From Ectobacillus antri (lineage in GTDB: Bacteria; Bacillota; Bacilli; Bacillales; Bacillaceae_G): 64,000 nucleotides of DNA. The notes below the pieces were generated by a model. It was given only the letters and a program-made list of their open reading frames with translations. It did no database searches and had not been told where the DNA came from. Location of the stretch: positions 1-64,000 of the forward strand of contig NZ_RIAV01000007.1 of the NCBI RefSeq assembly GCF_003852715.1, in the 5' to 3' direction. The position numbers were made by a program, and so were the translations under genes. Every line of letters begins with the position of its first letter. Within the stretch, counting starts at the first letter, position 1. Of the stretch, positions 1 through 11,828 are shown in pieces.

Positions 1-49
1 AGCATAATCATATATAGAGCATGGAATAGGCTCGATAGCTAAGTCAATT

Positions 50-119
50 TCGTACCGTGAGGTACGATTACCTTAGAAGCCCCCACCTCTAAGCGAAGCG
101 TAGGTGGCGGGTAGTTCAC
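50..119 (+). mobile_element. IS200/IS605-type right-end remnant (possible omega-RNA 3' end)
   Basis: Two consecutive hairpins are visible. The first is a 7-bp stem, TCGTACC/GGTACGA, capped by the tetraloop GTGA (50-67). The second is a G/C-rich imperfect stem, CCC-CCACCT with AGGTGG-C-GGG (80-111), followed by GTAGTTCAC. The block GAAGCCCC...GGGTAGTTCAC resembles the subterminal hairpin and right end of IS200/IS605 (IS1341-like) elements, where the same region is the 3' end of the TnpB guide RNA. The transposase or tnpB gene would lie to the left, outside the window. If this reading is right, the guide would start just after position 119. It could instead be a solo end left by excision. Confidence 0.5.
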
Positions 120-182
120 CGACTGTGCAAGCTTTCTCTGTTATAGTGATACTAACTACTATTTCGTTAAGGAGTGACTTAT

Positions 183-449
183 ATGTCAGAGCGCTTTTTT
201 TTATACGATGAAACCGTAACAACACAAACTCGGTTTGTCAGCTTCGTCGGGGAGAATCAACGCCACGATCTGGCCTTGGTGTTTTCAGACCGTTATTATG
301 GCAAAGTACTTGTTCTGGATATTTTGCGCAACCTGTTTGCAATTATTGGCCGCGATGATTTAGACGAGCCGGGTTATCTCGAATATGCCTACAAAATGGA
401 CGAAGAAACAGCTGAAGAGCTTCGGCAATTTCTATATGAAATCATGTGA
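183..449 (+). CDS. DUF3055 family small protein
   Basis: An 88-residue soluble acidic protein matching my memory of the DUF3055 family of Bacillaceae (short cytosolic proteins of unknown function beginning MxERFFLYD). The ATG at 183 is chosen over an in-frame GTG at 174 because AAGGAG (168-173) is 9 nt upstream of the ATG, while the GTG abuts it. No membrane segment or signal peptide is visible; the central part predicts beta strands and the C-terminus is helical and acidic. It ends in a strong bidirectional terminator shared with the convergent yutD. Function is unknown; the family call is by recognition only. Confidence 0.7.
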   Translation: MSERFFLYDETVTTQTRFVSFVGENQRHDLALVFSDRYYGKVLVLDILRNLFAIIGRDDLDEPGYLEYAYKMDEETAEELRQFLYEIM

Positions 450-450
450 A

Positions 451-484
451 AATAAGCGTGCCGCAACTGCGCAGCACGCTTATT
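451..484. terminator. Bidirectional intrinsic terminator
   Basis: An 11-bp perfect stem (AATAAGCGTGC, 451-461, with GCACGCTTATT, 474-484) followed by a T-run on the plus strand. It separates convergent DUF3055 and yutD and overlaps the yutD stop codon. Confidence 0.85.
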
Positions 485-779
485 TTTTTACTTTCCTCAA
501 CACAAAGTAGGCACAGCCAAAGTTACAAAATTCATATAAATATTCGGACAATGTACTGATACGGGTATCGTACGTAGAACGCTGGTTTTGATCTTCAAAA
601 AAACCGCGCAAGCGCAACTGGCTGTAACCCCAATCTCCTACGATGTAATCATATTTATTTAAAATCTCCGCATATCGCCCCTTAAATGCTTCTTCATTAA
701 AGCCATTGCGGTAATCCTGAATAAGTTCATACGTCATGTTATTTATTAAGATAGTCTGTTTCACCTCATGCTTTTCCAT
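480..779 (-). CDS. yutD: YutD family protein (DUF1027)
   Basis: A 99-residue conserved Firmicutes protein of unknown role. The family signature is clear: GFNEEAFKGRY, ILNKYDYIVGDWGYSQLRLRG and the C-terminal YLYEFCNFGCAYFVL segment. The open frame extends upstream to 842, but the ATG at 779 has AGAGGA 10 nt ahead and gives the usual length of about 100 residues. The neighbourhood (lipA, yutC-like, yutD) is the same as in B. subtilis, although the order of single genes differs. Two cysteines in CNFGC could bind a metal or form a disulfide; that is speculation. Confidence 0.88.
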   Translation of the reverse strand: MEKHEVKQTILINNMTYELIQDYRNGFNEEAFKGRYAEILNKYDYIVGDWGYSQLRLRGFFEDQNQRSTYDTRISTLSEYLYEFCNFGCAYFVLRKVKK

Positions 780-898
780 ATCCAAAAGATCCTCTCTGCA
801 CAGTATTATCCTAATCCTACCACAAACGAAGGCAACCAACAATTTCTAAGTTGAAAAAACCTCAGTTAACAAATGATAAGGATAAGGAGGTGGAATCA

Positions 899-1516
899 TT
901 GCAAAAATACTTGTTTCCAGCGCTCACCGGTTTATTATTGCTCAGCGCTTGTCAAATAAACAATGCTGCTGAAATGAAGCCGCAAAATGCAATTCCCGAA
1001 GATCAGGGTGGTAGCGTATTGCTATCCAATAAAAAGGATATTTATGAGCAACGCTCTATGAATGGAAAGCTGGATTACAATACAACAAAGCTTGGCTATT
1101 CTCGTCAGCAAAAAAACAATCTAACAAGCGCTAACGATACAAGCCGAGTCGCTTACGTCAACCGTGAAAATTTGGCCAATATCATTACAGATATGGAAGT
1201 AAAATTACCAGATGTCACAGACGCCGCTACGCTGGTAACAGATGACGAGATATTTGTTTCGTATCGCGCCAATACGACGGATCCAAAGTTGGTCGCAGAT
1301 CAAGTGAAAAAAACAGCGCTCTCGGTTGTGCCCAGCTACTATCATGTCTACGTTTCCGATGATACAAAAATTATGTCTCAAATGGAAGGCTTGAAGTCAG
1401 GACATTTAACAGATAAAGAATACGCAGGAACTGTTGATATGTTAATTCGCGAAATGCAAAAGAATCCCCATATCAACAACCAACAGGACGATACTATGCA
1501 CACCAAGATGAAATAG
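899..1516 (+). CDS. YhcN/YlaJ-type sporulation lipoprotein (YutC-like)
   Basis: A lipoprotein of about 205 residues. A TTG start at 899 is preferred because AAGGAGGTG lies 6-8 nt upstream; the 16 residues encoded before it look non-coding. The N-terminus has a short charged segment, a hydrophobic stretch and the lipobox LLSAC, so Cys is expected to be lipidated and the mature protein anchored outside the membrane. The C-terminal two thirds resemble the YhcN/YlaJ spore lipoprotein domain (VADQVKKTA...VPSYYHVYVSDD), a forespore-associated family. Position next to lipA matches yutC of B. subtilis. Exact role is unknown. Confidence 0.75.
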   Translation: MQKYLFPALTGLLLLSACQINNAAEMKPQNAIPEDQGGSVLLSNKKDIYEQRSMNGKLDYNTTKLGYSRQQKNNLTSANDTSRVAYVNRENLANIITDMEVKLPDVTDAATLVTDDEIFVSYRANTTDPKLVADQVKKTALSVVPSYYHVYVSDDTKIMSQMEGLKSGHLTDKEYAGTVDMLIREMQKNPHINNQQDDTMHTKMK

Positions 1517-1521
1517 TAATA

Positions 1522-1552
1522 AAGAGGATGTTCCGTTACGGAACATCCTCTT
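1522..1552. terminator. Bidirectional intrinsic terminator
   Basis: Long near-perfect hairpin AAGAGGATGTTCCGT / ACGGAACATCCTCTT between the convergent spore lipoprotein gene and lipA, with T-rich sequence on both sides. Confidence 0.88.
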
Positions 1553-1554
1553 GT

Positions 1555-2448
1555 TTAGTTTGCTTTAGCGTTTTCTTGCGCAGATTTTACTTGTTCATCC
1601 GCATGATAGGAAGAACGTACTAACGGACCTGCTTCACAGTGACTGAAGCCTTTGCTTAATGCAATTTCCTTCAATTCGGCAAATTCGGCCGGAGACCAAT
1701 ACTTCACAACCGGTAGATGCTTTTTAGACGGCTGTAAATATTGTCCGAGTGTTAAGATATCTACATGATTTGCGCGAAGGTCATCCATCGCTTCAATAAT
1801 TTCTTCTTTTGTTTCCCCAAGACCAATCATAATGCTTGATTTTGTAGGAATGTCTGGTTGCATTTCTTTGGCACGGCGCAAAAATTCAAGTGAGCGTTCG
1901 TACTTCGCTCTTGCGCGAACACGGTCGGAAAGGCGACGAACCGTCTCGATATTATGGTTTAAAATATCAGGACGTGCATCCATCAATATTTTTAAGTTTT
2001 CATATACCCCGCCCATATCCGATGGCAAGACTTCAATAGATGTGAATGGGTTTTTACGGCGTACGGCACGTACTGTCTCAGCAAACACACCTGCACCGCC
2101 ATCTTTTAAGTCATCACGTGCCACTGCTGTAATAACAACATGCTTTAAGTTCATATCTACAACAGAGTCTGCAACGCGCTCCGGCTCTTGTAGGTCAAGT
2201 TCCGTCGGTAAGCCTGTTTTAACCGCACAGAAGCGGCAGGCACGCGTACAAATATCACCTAAAATCATAAATGTCGCAGTACGTCTAACCGCCCAGCATT
2301 CGTGAATGTTTGGGCACTTTGCTTCTTCACACACCGTGTGTAGCTTCTTAGAACGCATCATGCGCTTTAAGTCATTGTAGTTTTCGTTCGTGTTCAACTT
2401 AATTTTTAACCACTCTGGTTTGCGTATATGCTCGGTTGTTTTTGTCAT
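1555..2448 (-). CDS. lipA: Lipoyl synthase
   Basis: A 297-residue radical-SAM enzyme that inserts two sulfurs into octanoyl groups on GcvH and 2-oxoacid dehydrogenase E2 proteins. Both cysteine clusters are present: the auxiliary cluster [13 protein letters not shown] and the radical-SAM motif CTRACRFC. The C-terminal [10 protein letters not shown] segment carries the conserved serine that ligates the auxiliary cluster. ATG at 2448 is chosen, since GGAG lies 8 nt upstream, over the GTG nine bases earlier. The window also encodes its substrate GcvH and the Suf machinery that could build its clusters. Length and motifs are typical. Confidence 0.97.
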   Translation of the reverse strand: MTKTTEHIRKPEWLKIKLNTNENYNDLKRMMRSKKLHTVCEEAKCPNIHECWAVRRTATFMILGDICTRACRFCAVKTGLPTELDLQEPERVADSVVDMNLKHVVITAVARDDLKDGGAGVFAETVRAVRRKNPFTSIEVLPSDMGGVYENLKILMDARPDILNHNIETVRRLSDRVRARAKYERSLEFLRRAKEMQPDIPTKSSIMIGLGETKEEIIEAMDDLRANHVDILTLGQYLQPSKKHLPVVKYWSPAEFAELKEIALSKGFSHCEAGPLVRSSYHADEQVKSAQENAKAN

Positions 2449-2621
2449 GTTAATCACTCCGCACTTTAAAATAAGCTCGTTCCACTTTCTTCACTTTACC
2501 ATATCTCCCGAAATGAAACAAAAGGAAATGCTCAAATGTGGTTTTTTACCATTGATTTACTATTATGAAACGGCGTGTAAATCCCACACTATATATAGTA
2601 GCATGGAAAGGAGACAATTTC

Positions 2622-3665
2622 GTGTGTAAATATTTCATATCATTTCTAATTGTTAGTTTGCTTCTTCCGCTCGGAAAAGTATACGGGGAATTCGAGGAAC
2701 ACATAGCCGAGCTTGATCAAAACTTACAGGCTGTCTCTGGTGCTTCGGAACTTGAAGAAATTTATAAGGAACGCATGACACTTTATAAACAAATGGAAGC
2801 TCTCTCTCTTATTCCGTGGGAATATTATGCGGCGATTGATCAGTACGAACGTAATGTTCGGAGTGTGCGCCGTGATATCCCTAAAAAGGAAACCGGGGTG
2901 ATTTCCATTTATTTTACACCGGAATGGTGGGGTGGCTATATCAATCCGAATCAGGATGATAAAAATCCCTATACCATAGGCTTGTACGGTGGTATGGGCC
3001 GAGATGGTGACGGTGATGGGTATGCAGATCGCAACAACGACAAAGACATTTTATATACAATGTCCACTGTTCTTGGACAATTCGGCAATGACCGTGAACA
3101 TATCAAAATTATGCTGTGGGAGCATTACAAGCGCTCCAAAACAGTTGATATGATTATAGGATATGCCAAGATGTTTAAACATTATAAACGTCTTGATGTA
3201 ATTGGAAATGCATTTCCCATGCCTGTTCGTAGCAACCATAGCTACCGCAGTACATTTGGTGACCGCCGCAGCTTTGGCGGACGACGTATGCATGAAGGAA
3301 CGGATATTTTTGCGGGCTATGGTGTACCGGTTCGTGCAACCTGCTATGGTATTGTCGAGCTAAAGGGATGGAACCGACTTGGCGGCTGGCGTATCGGTAT
3401 TCGCGATTTACAAAATAACTATCACTACTACGCTCATCTCGGCGGATTCTCAAAGGATGTACAGATAGGGAAAATTGTTGAACCTGGAAAAGTCATTGGC
3501 TTTGTCGGCAGCTCAGGCTATGGACCGCCGGGCACTTCTGGCAAATTCCCACCTCATTTGCATTACGGTATGTATAAAGATAATGGACGTATCGAGTGGG
3601 CATTTGATCCTTATATTCATCTTGCCAATTGGGAACGGAAAGAATGGGCAAAATTAAAACGCTAA
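2622..3665 (+). CDS. lytH: LytH-like L-Ala-D-Glu endopeptidase (M23)
   Basis: A 347-residue secreted peptidase. The GTG start at 2622 follows AAAGGAG and yields a signal peptide (hydrophobic ISFLIVSLLLPLG, cleavage probably near VYG). The C-terminal M23/lysostaphin domain has the zinc motifs HEGTD (HxxxD) and HLH (PPHLHYG) plus HYYAHLGG. In B. subtilis LytH is made under sigma-K and trims cortex peptidoglycan side chains to L-Ala. The central asparagine/aspartate-rich part (RDGDGDGYADRNNDKD) looks like a calcium-binding loop. The gene is divergent from lipA and convergent with yunB, as in B. subtilis yunA-yunB. Confidence 0.9.
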   Translation: MCKYFISFLIVSLLLPLGKVYGEFEEHIAELDQNLQAVSGASELEEIYKERMTLYKQMEALSLIPWEYYAAIDQYERNVRSVRRDIPKKETGVISIYFTPEWWGGYINPNQDDKNPYTIGLYGGMGRDGDGDGYADRNNDKDILYTMSTVLGQFGNDREHIKIMLWEHYKRSKTVDMIIGYAKMFKHYKRLDVIGNAFPMPVRSNHSYRSTFGDRRSFGGRRMHEGTDIFAGYGVPVRATCYGIVELKGWNRLGGWRIGIRDLQNNYHYYAHLGGFSKDVQIGKIVEPGKVIGFVGSSGYGPPGTSGKFPPHLHYGMYKDNGRIEWAFDPYIHLANWERKEWAKLKR

Positions 3666-3693
3666 AGAGACCCACTCTTTAGCGTTCTTTTTT
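3660..3693. terminator. Intrinsic terminator between lytH and yunB
   Basis: Perfect 10-bp stem CGCTAAAGAG/CTCTTTAGCG with a 5-nt loop followed by TTCTTTTTT. It overlaps both gene ends and probably stops both transcripts. Confidence 0.9.
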
Positions 3694-4446
3694 AGCGGGA
3701 GGCAAAGCTGGTACAGCTCCATTTTGACCACCATTGTAATAATCAGGTACCTCACCTTGAATGGCACTTAACGCAATTGGGATGTCTGTTTTCACAACTG
3801 TTTCCTTTGTCTCAAATGGGATGATGACTTGCATGCTGACTTCTACCTCTACCACAACCTCCACAAGTGCATTATTAATACCGTACGTTTTAGCTTCTCG
3901 CTTAATACTTGTTTTTACATCACCTATTGTGGTAAATGTAACCGGTATTTTAGGACCTAAGTTTCCTAGAAGCGCATTTTTTGTCACCTGTCCAAGTGGG
4001 ACCGCAAATAGAATTCCTTCGTCCTCCAAGCTCTTAGCCAAGTTGATTTTTGGCTCCCCACGAATGCCTAATTTGTCTATTTCACCGCGTTCTGCCATAT
4101 GCAGATATCGTTCCACTGCTTTTGTAATCGCATTTTGCGTACGGTTTACTGCATCGGCACTAAATTCAATGGTCGATACCTTGCCTTGATTGTCCATTCG
4201 CGTCGTAAACATAGGTGCGTTGCTGCTTCCCACTTCCATCTGCTCGTTAATCGCTTTTGTAATAATAACATTGGCTAAGCGCTTCGTTTGTGTTTGGGCA
4301 TAGGTCATGAGTGTCGGTTCAATGCTTTTGTTGACGAGCCATATACCTTGTAGCGCCAACACCACGAAAATAACAGCAGAGATGAGCAAAACGTGCCGAA
4401 ACGGGAGGGGCCCTCGTCGAAAACGTGTTGTCTTAAATTTGCGCAA
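3679..4446 (-). CDS. yunB: Sporulation protein YunB
   Basis: A 255-residue membrane-anchored protein. The TTG start at 4446 has GGGGGA a few bases upstream. The N-terminal basic stretch (RKFKTTRFRRGPLPFRH) is followed by one transmembrane helix (VLLISAVIFVVLALQGIWLV), leaving a large extracytoplasmic domain. YunB is a sigma-E-dependent protein that contributes to efficient sporulation in B. subtilis; its biochemical activity is unknown. The C-terminus ends in a proline/alanine/lysine-rich tail. Synteny with lytH and yunC supports the call. Confidence 0.88.
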   Translation of the reverse strand: MRKFKTTRFRRGPLPFRHVLLISAVIFVVLALQGIWLVNKSIEPTLMTYAQTQTKRLANVIITKAINEQMEVGSSNAPMFTTRMDNQGKVSTIEFSADAVNRTQNAITKAVERYLHMAERGEIDKLGIRGEPKINLAKSLEDEGILFAVPLGQVTKNALLGNLGPKIPVTFTTIGDVKTSIKREAKTYGINNALVEVVVEVEVSMQVIIPFETKETVVKTDIPIALSAIQGEVPDYYNGGQNGAVPALPPAKKER

Positions 4447-4497
4447 AAAAATCCCCCTTTCTTACTTTCATATGTATGCAAGAAAGGAGGACAATAT

Positions 4498-4800
4498 CTA
4501 AATCATTTTTAGCAGTGCGTCCTTGCCGATTGTGCCAGCTGTAATACCTAATCGTTCTGCTTCATGGGTAACAGACTCAAGCGGCGCATTGAGCAGCTGC
4601 TCAATCGTCCGAACGCCAACAGCTCTCCCAGCAATAATCCCGCGGTCCTTTAGTTTTTCATTTAACAATCCAACATCAAGCGCACCGCACATAATATAGC
4701 CTTTATCACTCATCACAGCAAGCAAATTCGTTTTCGGCAGCTGCACACTTACAGCGATAAACGTATATGTTTCAATTACAATAGGTTCTACATGCATCAT
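4498..4800 (-). CDS. yunC: YunC family protein (DUF1805)
   Basis: A 100-residue soluble protein of the DUF1805 family, marked by LLAVMSDKGYIMCGALDVGLLNEKL and the following RAVGVRTIEQLL segment. The ATG at 4800 follows AGGAGGG with 7-nt spacing. A structure is known for the B. subtilis homologue but no activity is established. Lies between yunB and yunD in the same direction, with short gaps, so co-transcription is plausible. Confidence 0.88.
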   Translation of the reverse strand: MMHVEPIVIETYTFIAVSVQLPKTNLLAVMSDKGYIMCGALDVGLLNEKLKDRGIIAGRAVGVRTIEQLLNAPLESVTHEAERLGITAGTIGKDALLKMI

Positions 4801-4848
4801 ACTGCTTCCCTCCTCTTCTTTATCTGTATGAAGGTAAGGAAACGATGG

Positions 4849-6237
4849 TTACGAATTTACAGAGGAACGTACAAGCGTGTCTTCTAGCACATCGCGCAGA
4901 AGCTCTGGCATATAATATCGTTTTTCCGGCGCTAAGGCCAGTTCTGGATAAATATAGCCAAAAGTAAACATATCTATTGTTCCTACCGCATACATGCGCT
5001 GTAGGTCAAGCGGCTCGCTATTTACAAGAATTTCCTCCAGCAACTTTTTATTACCAGGTATATTGTCTCGAATGATTTGCACGCCATCAAAAATCATTTT
5101 TCCCATAATTTTTCCACGAAAGCCAAGGCCCTTGATCTCCATTTGCTCTGTTTGCGGACGAATTGCTTTTATAATTACATCGCGTAGCGTTTTTCCCGTA
5201 ATAAGCAAACGGCAGGGGTTAATTGGATGCGGACAAATGCGGTGGATATCTCCTTTGGTGACCGTTCCTGCAGGTAGCGACTCTAGCAGAACACCGGCGT
5301 TGACCATTCCGATTTCTGCATCGCACCATTTTTTTAAAGACGATGCAAGCAGGCTTGTAAATTCTGTTTCAGCAAACCAATCAACAGGTAGCGCATGTGG
5401 TAAAACGGTGACTTTTTCTTGTAAAATGAGCCGGCTTTGCTCTTGTAGAACGTCTAAGCGAGTATCTGCATGATAGCCACCGAGTTGATTGACAGATAGC
5501 GTAGAAGCCCGCTTTTGCAGTATTTCCTTGGACTCTACATCAATCTCAAGCTGCACATGTCCCACATATTGTCCCCATTTTCCTGTGCAGCAGAGTAGCG
5601 TATCATTTACTAGCATGCCCTTTTCAAAAAAGTGATGGGTATGCGCACCTAGTATGACATCAATATCATAATGCGTGGCAATGTATTCATCTTCATTGCG
5701 ACCTAAATGCGACAAAAGTACTACTACATCGGCTTTTTGTCGTACTTCTTGCAAGCATTTCTCCAGCGCTACAATTGGGTCGGTAATGGACCACCCCAGC
5801 TTTGCATAAAAGTCTGGATAAGCCACAGTTACACCAATAAACGCAATGGTAAGGCCTGCTGTTTCTTCTATGTGATACGGGCGCACCCAATGCGGTCTTG
5901 TACCATCTTGATGAAACAAATTGGCGACTAGCACTGGAAATTCAGCTTTTGTATACAAACGTTCTAGCTCTTCTTTTGGCAATGTAATGCCTTCATTATT
6001 GCCGATAGTGACAAAATCATAGCCAGCCTCATTTAGAAGTTCAACATTTCCTCTACCTGCAGTTGCTTCTGAAATCGTATGATAACGATCCACATGATCG
6101 CCAATGTCCAATATAAATACAGGGCTACCACTGACACGATGGCGTTCCTTCTCCTGCTGCATAAATCCAGCAATCGGGTTCCAACTTTCAAAATGACTAT
6201 GTAAATCGTTTGTGTGATACAAATGAATGGTTACCAA
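4849..6237 (-). CDS. yunD: 5'-nucleotidase family metallophosphoesterase YunD
   Basis: A 462-residue two-domain enzyme. The N-terminal calcineurin-like domain (about residues 1-200) carries all metal motifs: HTNDLHSHF, DIGDHVD, GNNEG, LLSHLG and GAHTHHF. The C-terminal 5'-nucleotidase domain (about 240-440) contains the substrate-capping region (MVNAGVLLESLP, NPCRLLITGKTL). Unlike secreted UDP-sugar hydrolases of this family there is no signal peptide, so it should act in the cytoplasm. The start is TTG at 6237, with AGGAG 9 nt before it. Likely hydrolyses a nucleotide or nucleotide-like phosphate; the true substrate cannot be read from sequence. Confidence 0.88.
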   Translation of the reverse strand: MVTIHLYHTNDLHSHFESWNPIAGFMQQEKERHRVSGSPVFILDIGDHVDRYHTISEATAGRGNVELLNEAGYDFVTIGNNEGITLPKEELERLYTKAEFPVLVANLFHQDGTRPHWVRPYHIEETAGLTIAFIGVTVAYPDFYAKLGWSITDPIVALEKCLQEVRQKADVVVLLSHLGRNEDEYIATHYDIDVILGAHTHHFFEKGMLVNDTLLCCTGKWGQYVGHVQLEIDVESKEILQKRASTLSVNQLGGYHADTRLDVLQEQSRLILQEKVTVLPHALPVDWFAETEFTSLLASSLKKWCDAEIGMVNAGVLLESLPAGTVTKGDIHRICPHPINPCRLLITGKTLRDVIIKAIRPQTEQMEIKGLGFRGKIMGKMIFDGVQIIRDNIPGNKKLLEEILVNSEPLDLQRMYAVGTIDMFTFGYIYPELALAPEKRYYMPELLRDVLEDTLVRSSVNS

Positions 6238-6362
6238 AGTAATCCGCTCCTCTCGCGCAACATCGGTAGCTTGTACACATATTGCGGCAACAGCTTGTAT
6301 GTGTTATTTCTAGCCTATGCGCAATAGGTGCACTTCATTATAGGCGTTTTCTTTATTGTACA

Positions 6363-6392
6363 AAAAAACGCCCGCTATCGCAGGCGTTTTTT
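6363..6392 (-). terminator. Terminator of the suf operon
   Basis: Stem AAAAAACGCC/GGCGTTTTTT, just after the sufB stop codon on the minus strand. Confidence 0.88.
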
Positions 6393-6394
6393 CA

Positions 6395-7792
6395 TTAACC
6401 GATAGAACCTTCCATCTCGAACTTGATTAGACGGTTCATTTCAACCGCGTACTCCATCGGCAATTCACGTGTGAATGGCTCGATAAAGCCCATTACGATC
6501 ATTTCTGTTGCTTCTTGCTCAGAAATACCGCGGCTCATGAGGTAGAACAATTGCTCTTCAGATACTTTAGACACTTTCGCTTCGTGCTCTAAAGAGATAT
6601 TGTCGTTCATGATTTCGTTATATGGAATTGTATCAGATGTAGACTCATTATCCATCAGCAATGTATCACATTCGATGTTGGAGCGAGAGCCCTCTGCTTT
6701 ACGACCGAAATGAACGATACCGCGGTATGTTACCTTACCGCCTTGTTTTGCGATTGATTTAGATACAATTGTAGAAGACGTGTTTGGTGCAAGATGAATC
6801 ATTTTCGCCCCTGCATCCTGATGCTGCCCTTTACCTGCAATCGCAATAGATAATGTCAAACCGCGCGCGCCTTCTCCTTTTAGAATAACTGCCGGATATT
6901 TCATCGTTAGCTTAGAACCGATGTTACCGTCAATCCATTCCATTGTCGCATTCGCTTCACATACTGTACGTTTCGTAACAAGGTTGTATACGTTATTCGC
7001 CCAGTTTTGAATCGTTGTATAACGGCAGTAGCCGCCTTTTTTCACGATGATTTCAACAACCGCACTATGAAGTGAGTTTGTTGTATACACAGGCGCTGTA
7101 CAACCCTCTACGTAGTGAACATGTGCATCTTCATCAACGATAATAAGCGTACGCTCGAATTGTCCCATGTTTTCAGAGTTGATACGGAAGTACGCTTGTA
7201 GCGGCGTATCAACCTTAACGCCTTTTGGTACGTAGATGAAAGAACCACCGGACCAAACAGCGGAATTCAGCGCTGCAAATTTGTTGTCTGTTGGCGGTAC
7301 CACTTTACCGAAATGCTCGCGGAAAATATCTTCGTTTTCTTTCAAAGCGCTGTCTGTATCTTTAAAGACAATGCCTAGCTCTTCTAAGTCTTCCTTCATG
7401 TTGTGGTACACAACCTCAGACTCATACTGCGCAGATACACCCGCCAAGTATTTTTGTTCTGCTTCCGGAATACCAAGCTTATCAAACGTTGCTTTGATTT
7501 CATCCGGTACTTCATCCCAAGAACGCTCAGACTTTTCAGAAGGCTTTACGTAGTATGTGATTTCGTCAAAGTTTAAGTCGGATAAGTCTCCGCCCCACTG
7601 CGGCATAGGCAGCTTGTAGAAATGATCCAAAGATTTCAAACGGAAATCAAGCATCCATTGCGGCTCACCCTTCATGCGGGAGATTTCTTCTACGATTTCC
7701 TTTGTCAAACCGCGTTTTGCACGGAAAATGGACACGTCCTTGTCCTTAAAGCCGTATTTATAATCGCCAATATCAGGCATTTGTTTCGCCAT
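6395..7792 (-). CDS. sufB: Fe-S cluster scaffold subunit SufB
   Basis: A 465-residue SufB. With SufC and SufD it forms the SufBC2D scaffold on which iron-sulfur clusters are assembled in the cytoplasm. Conserved features include the N-terminal [13 protein letters not shown], the beta-helix core ([19 protein letters not shown]) and the C-terminal signature [20 protein letters not shown] cysteine in CEANATMEW and another in NIECDTLL correspond to conserved SufB cysteines. It is the last gene of the order sufC-D-S-U-B, the arrangement found in B. subtilis, and is followed by an intrinsic terminator. Confidence 0.97.
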   Translation of the reverse strand: MAKQMPDIGDYKYGFKDKDVSIFRAKRGLTKEIVEEISRMKGEPQWMLDFRLKSLDHFYKLPMPQWGGDLSDLNFDEITYYVKPSEKSERSWDEVPDEIKATFDKLGIPEAEQKYLAGVSAQYESEVVYHNMKEDLEELGIVFKDTDSALKENEDIFREHFGKVVPPTDNKFAALNSAVWSGGSFIYVPKGVKVDTPLQAYFRINSENMGQFERTLIIVDEDAHVHYVEGCTAPVYTTNSLHSAVVEIIVKKGGYCRYTTIQNWANNVYNLVTKRTVCEANATMEWIDGNIGSKLTMKYPAVILKGEGARGLTLSIAIAGKGQHQDAGAKMIHLAPNTSSTIVSKSIAKQGGKVTYRGIVHFGRKAEGSRSNIECDTLLMDNESTSDTIPYNEIMNDNISLEHEAKVSKVSEEQLFYLMSRGISEQEATEMIVMGFIEPFTRELPMEYAVEMNRLIKFEMEGSIG

Positions 7793-7816
7793 GTCGTTTT
7801 CCCTCCTTCTAAAGCA

Positions 7817-10747
<2,931 letters not shown>

Positions 10748-10762
10748 TTATATCCCCCTCGC

Positions 10763-11545
10763 TTACGCTTCTTGCTCTGCTTCGTCTTCGATGCCCAATT
10801 CTTTTTTAATCCAGTCATATCCTTCTGCTTCTAGGCGTTGTGCCAACTCAGGACCACCGGATTTTACAACGCGACCGTTCATCATTACGTGTACATAATC
10901 AGGTGTGATATAGTTAAGCAGGCGTTGGTAGTGCGTGATGATTAAGCAACCAAACTCTTCGCCGCGCATTTCGTTTACACCTTTAGAAACAACTTTCAAC
11001 GCATCGATATCCAAACCAGAATCAATTTCATCAAGAATGGCAATCTTCGGCTGAATCATCATCATTTGTAAAATTTCGTTACGCTTTTTCTCACCACCGG
11101 AGAAGCCTTCGTTTAAATAACGCTGTGCCATTTCCGGATTCATTTCTAAGTATTCCATATTTTTATCAAGCGTACGGATGAACTTCATCAAAGAAATTTC
11201 ATCGCCTTCCTCACGACGTGCATTCATTGCAGAGCGCAAGAAGTCAGCATTTGTTACACCGCTGATTTCGCTTGGATACTGCATTGCTAAGAAAAGACCT
11301 GCGCGTGCACGCTCATCTACTTCCATTTCCAATACATCTTCACCATCAAGCGTGATGCTTCCAGATGTTACCTCATATTTAGGATGCCCCATGATTGCAG
11401 AAGATAGTGTGGATTTACCTGTTCCGTTCGGTCCCATGATTGCATGGATTTCGCCGCCCTTTACTTCCAGGTTAACTCCTTTTAAAATCTCTTTGTCGTC
11501 GATGGATACATGTAAGTCCTTGATTACTAAAGTAGAACCAGCCAT
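10763..11545 (-). CDS. sufC: Fe-S assembly ATPase SufC
   Basis: A 260-residue ABC-type ATPase that drives conformational change in SufBC2D. Walker A is GPNGTGKST, the signature is FSGGEKKRNE, and Walker B is IAILDEIDSGLD; the H-loop is ITHYQRLL. Despite the ABC fold it is cytosolic and not a transporter. First gene of the operon; a sigma-A promoter and a Fur-like box lie 70-110 nt upstream. Confidence 0.97.
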   Translation of the reverse strand: MAGSTLVIKDLHVSIDDKEILKGVNLEVKGGEIHAIMGPNGTGKSTLSSAIMGHPKYEVTSGSITLDGEDVLEMEVDERARAGLFLAMQYPSEISGVTNADFLRSAMNARREEGDEISLMKFIRTLDKNMEYLEMNPEMAQRYLNEGFSGGEKKRNEILQMMMIQPKIAILDEIDSGLDIDALKVVSKGVNEMRGEEFGCLIITHYQRLLNYITPDYVHVMMNGRVVKSGGPELAQRLEAEGYDWIKKELGIEDEAEQEA

Positions 11546-11593
11546 TCTTATACCTCCAGTTTTCTCTATATAAATTTGAATTTCTCCTGAAAA

Positions 11594-11620
11594 CTTATCA
11601 TTCTCATTTTATTCTCATTC
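11594..11620 (-). promoter_or_regulatory. Fur-like operator upstream of sufC (candidate)
   Basis: On the minus strand the region reads GAGAAT-AAAAT-GAGAAT-GATAAG, i.e. three copies of a hexamer close to the Fur repeat GATAAT, two of them adjacent. It lies across the predicted transcription start, 45-70 nt before sufC. Match to a full 19-bp Fur box is only partial. Confidence 0.4.
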
Positions 11621-11622
11621 TT

Positions 11623-11651
11623 ATTTTATATCAAATAAAATGATATATCAA
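11623..11651 (-). promoter_or_regulatory. Sigma-A promoter of sufCDSUB
   Basis: TTGATA (11646-11651) and TAAAAT (11623-11628), each 5/6 to consensus, with the optimal 17-bp spacing. Predicted start near 11616. Confidence 0.6.
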
Positions 11652-11798
11652 ACGGCTTTAAAATGTAACAATTTTTTCACATTTACTAGCTTTTGCATTT
11701 GTTGTTATTTATAAGCAAGGAAAGCTTCTTCTTTATGAATTCGGCCACTTTTGGCAACAATTCAGCTACTTTCTACAATAGGTGTGCAATAAAGACAA

Positions 11799-11824
11799 AA
11801 AGAAGCGGACAGTGCCGCCTCTTC
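11799..11824 (-). terminator. Terminator of metNPQ
   Basis: On the minus strand a stem AAGAGGCGG / CCGCTTCTT with loop CACTGT (one mismatch) followed by TTTTGTC. Begins right after the metQ stop. The remaining 11652-11798 interval shows no convincing gene. Confidence 0.75.
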
Positions 11825-11828
11825 TAGA

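Noticed and set aside
1832-2305. 157-aa plus-strand frame opposite lipA
   Set aside because: Shadow frame; basic, low-complexity serine/arginine-rich peptide with no ribosome site, opposite a well-conserved enzyme.
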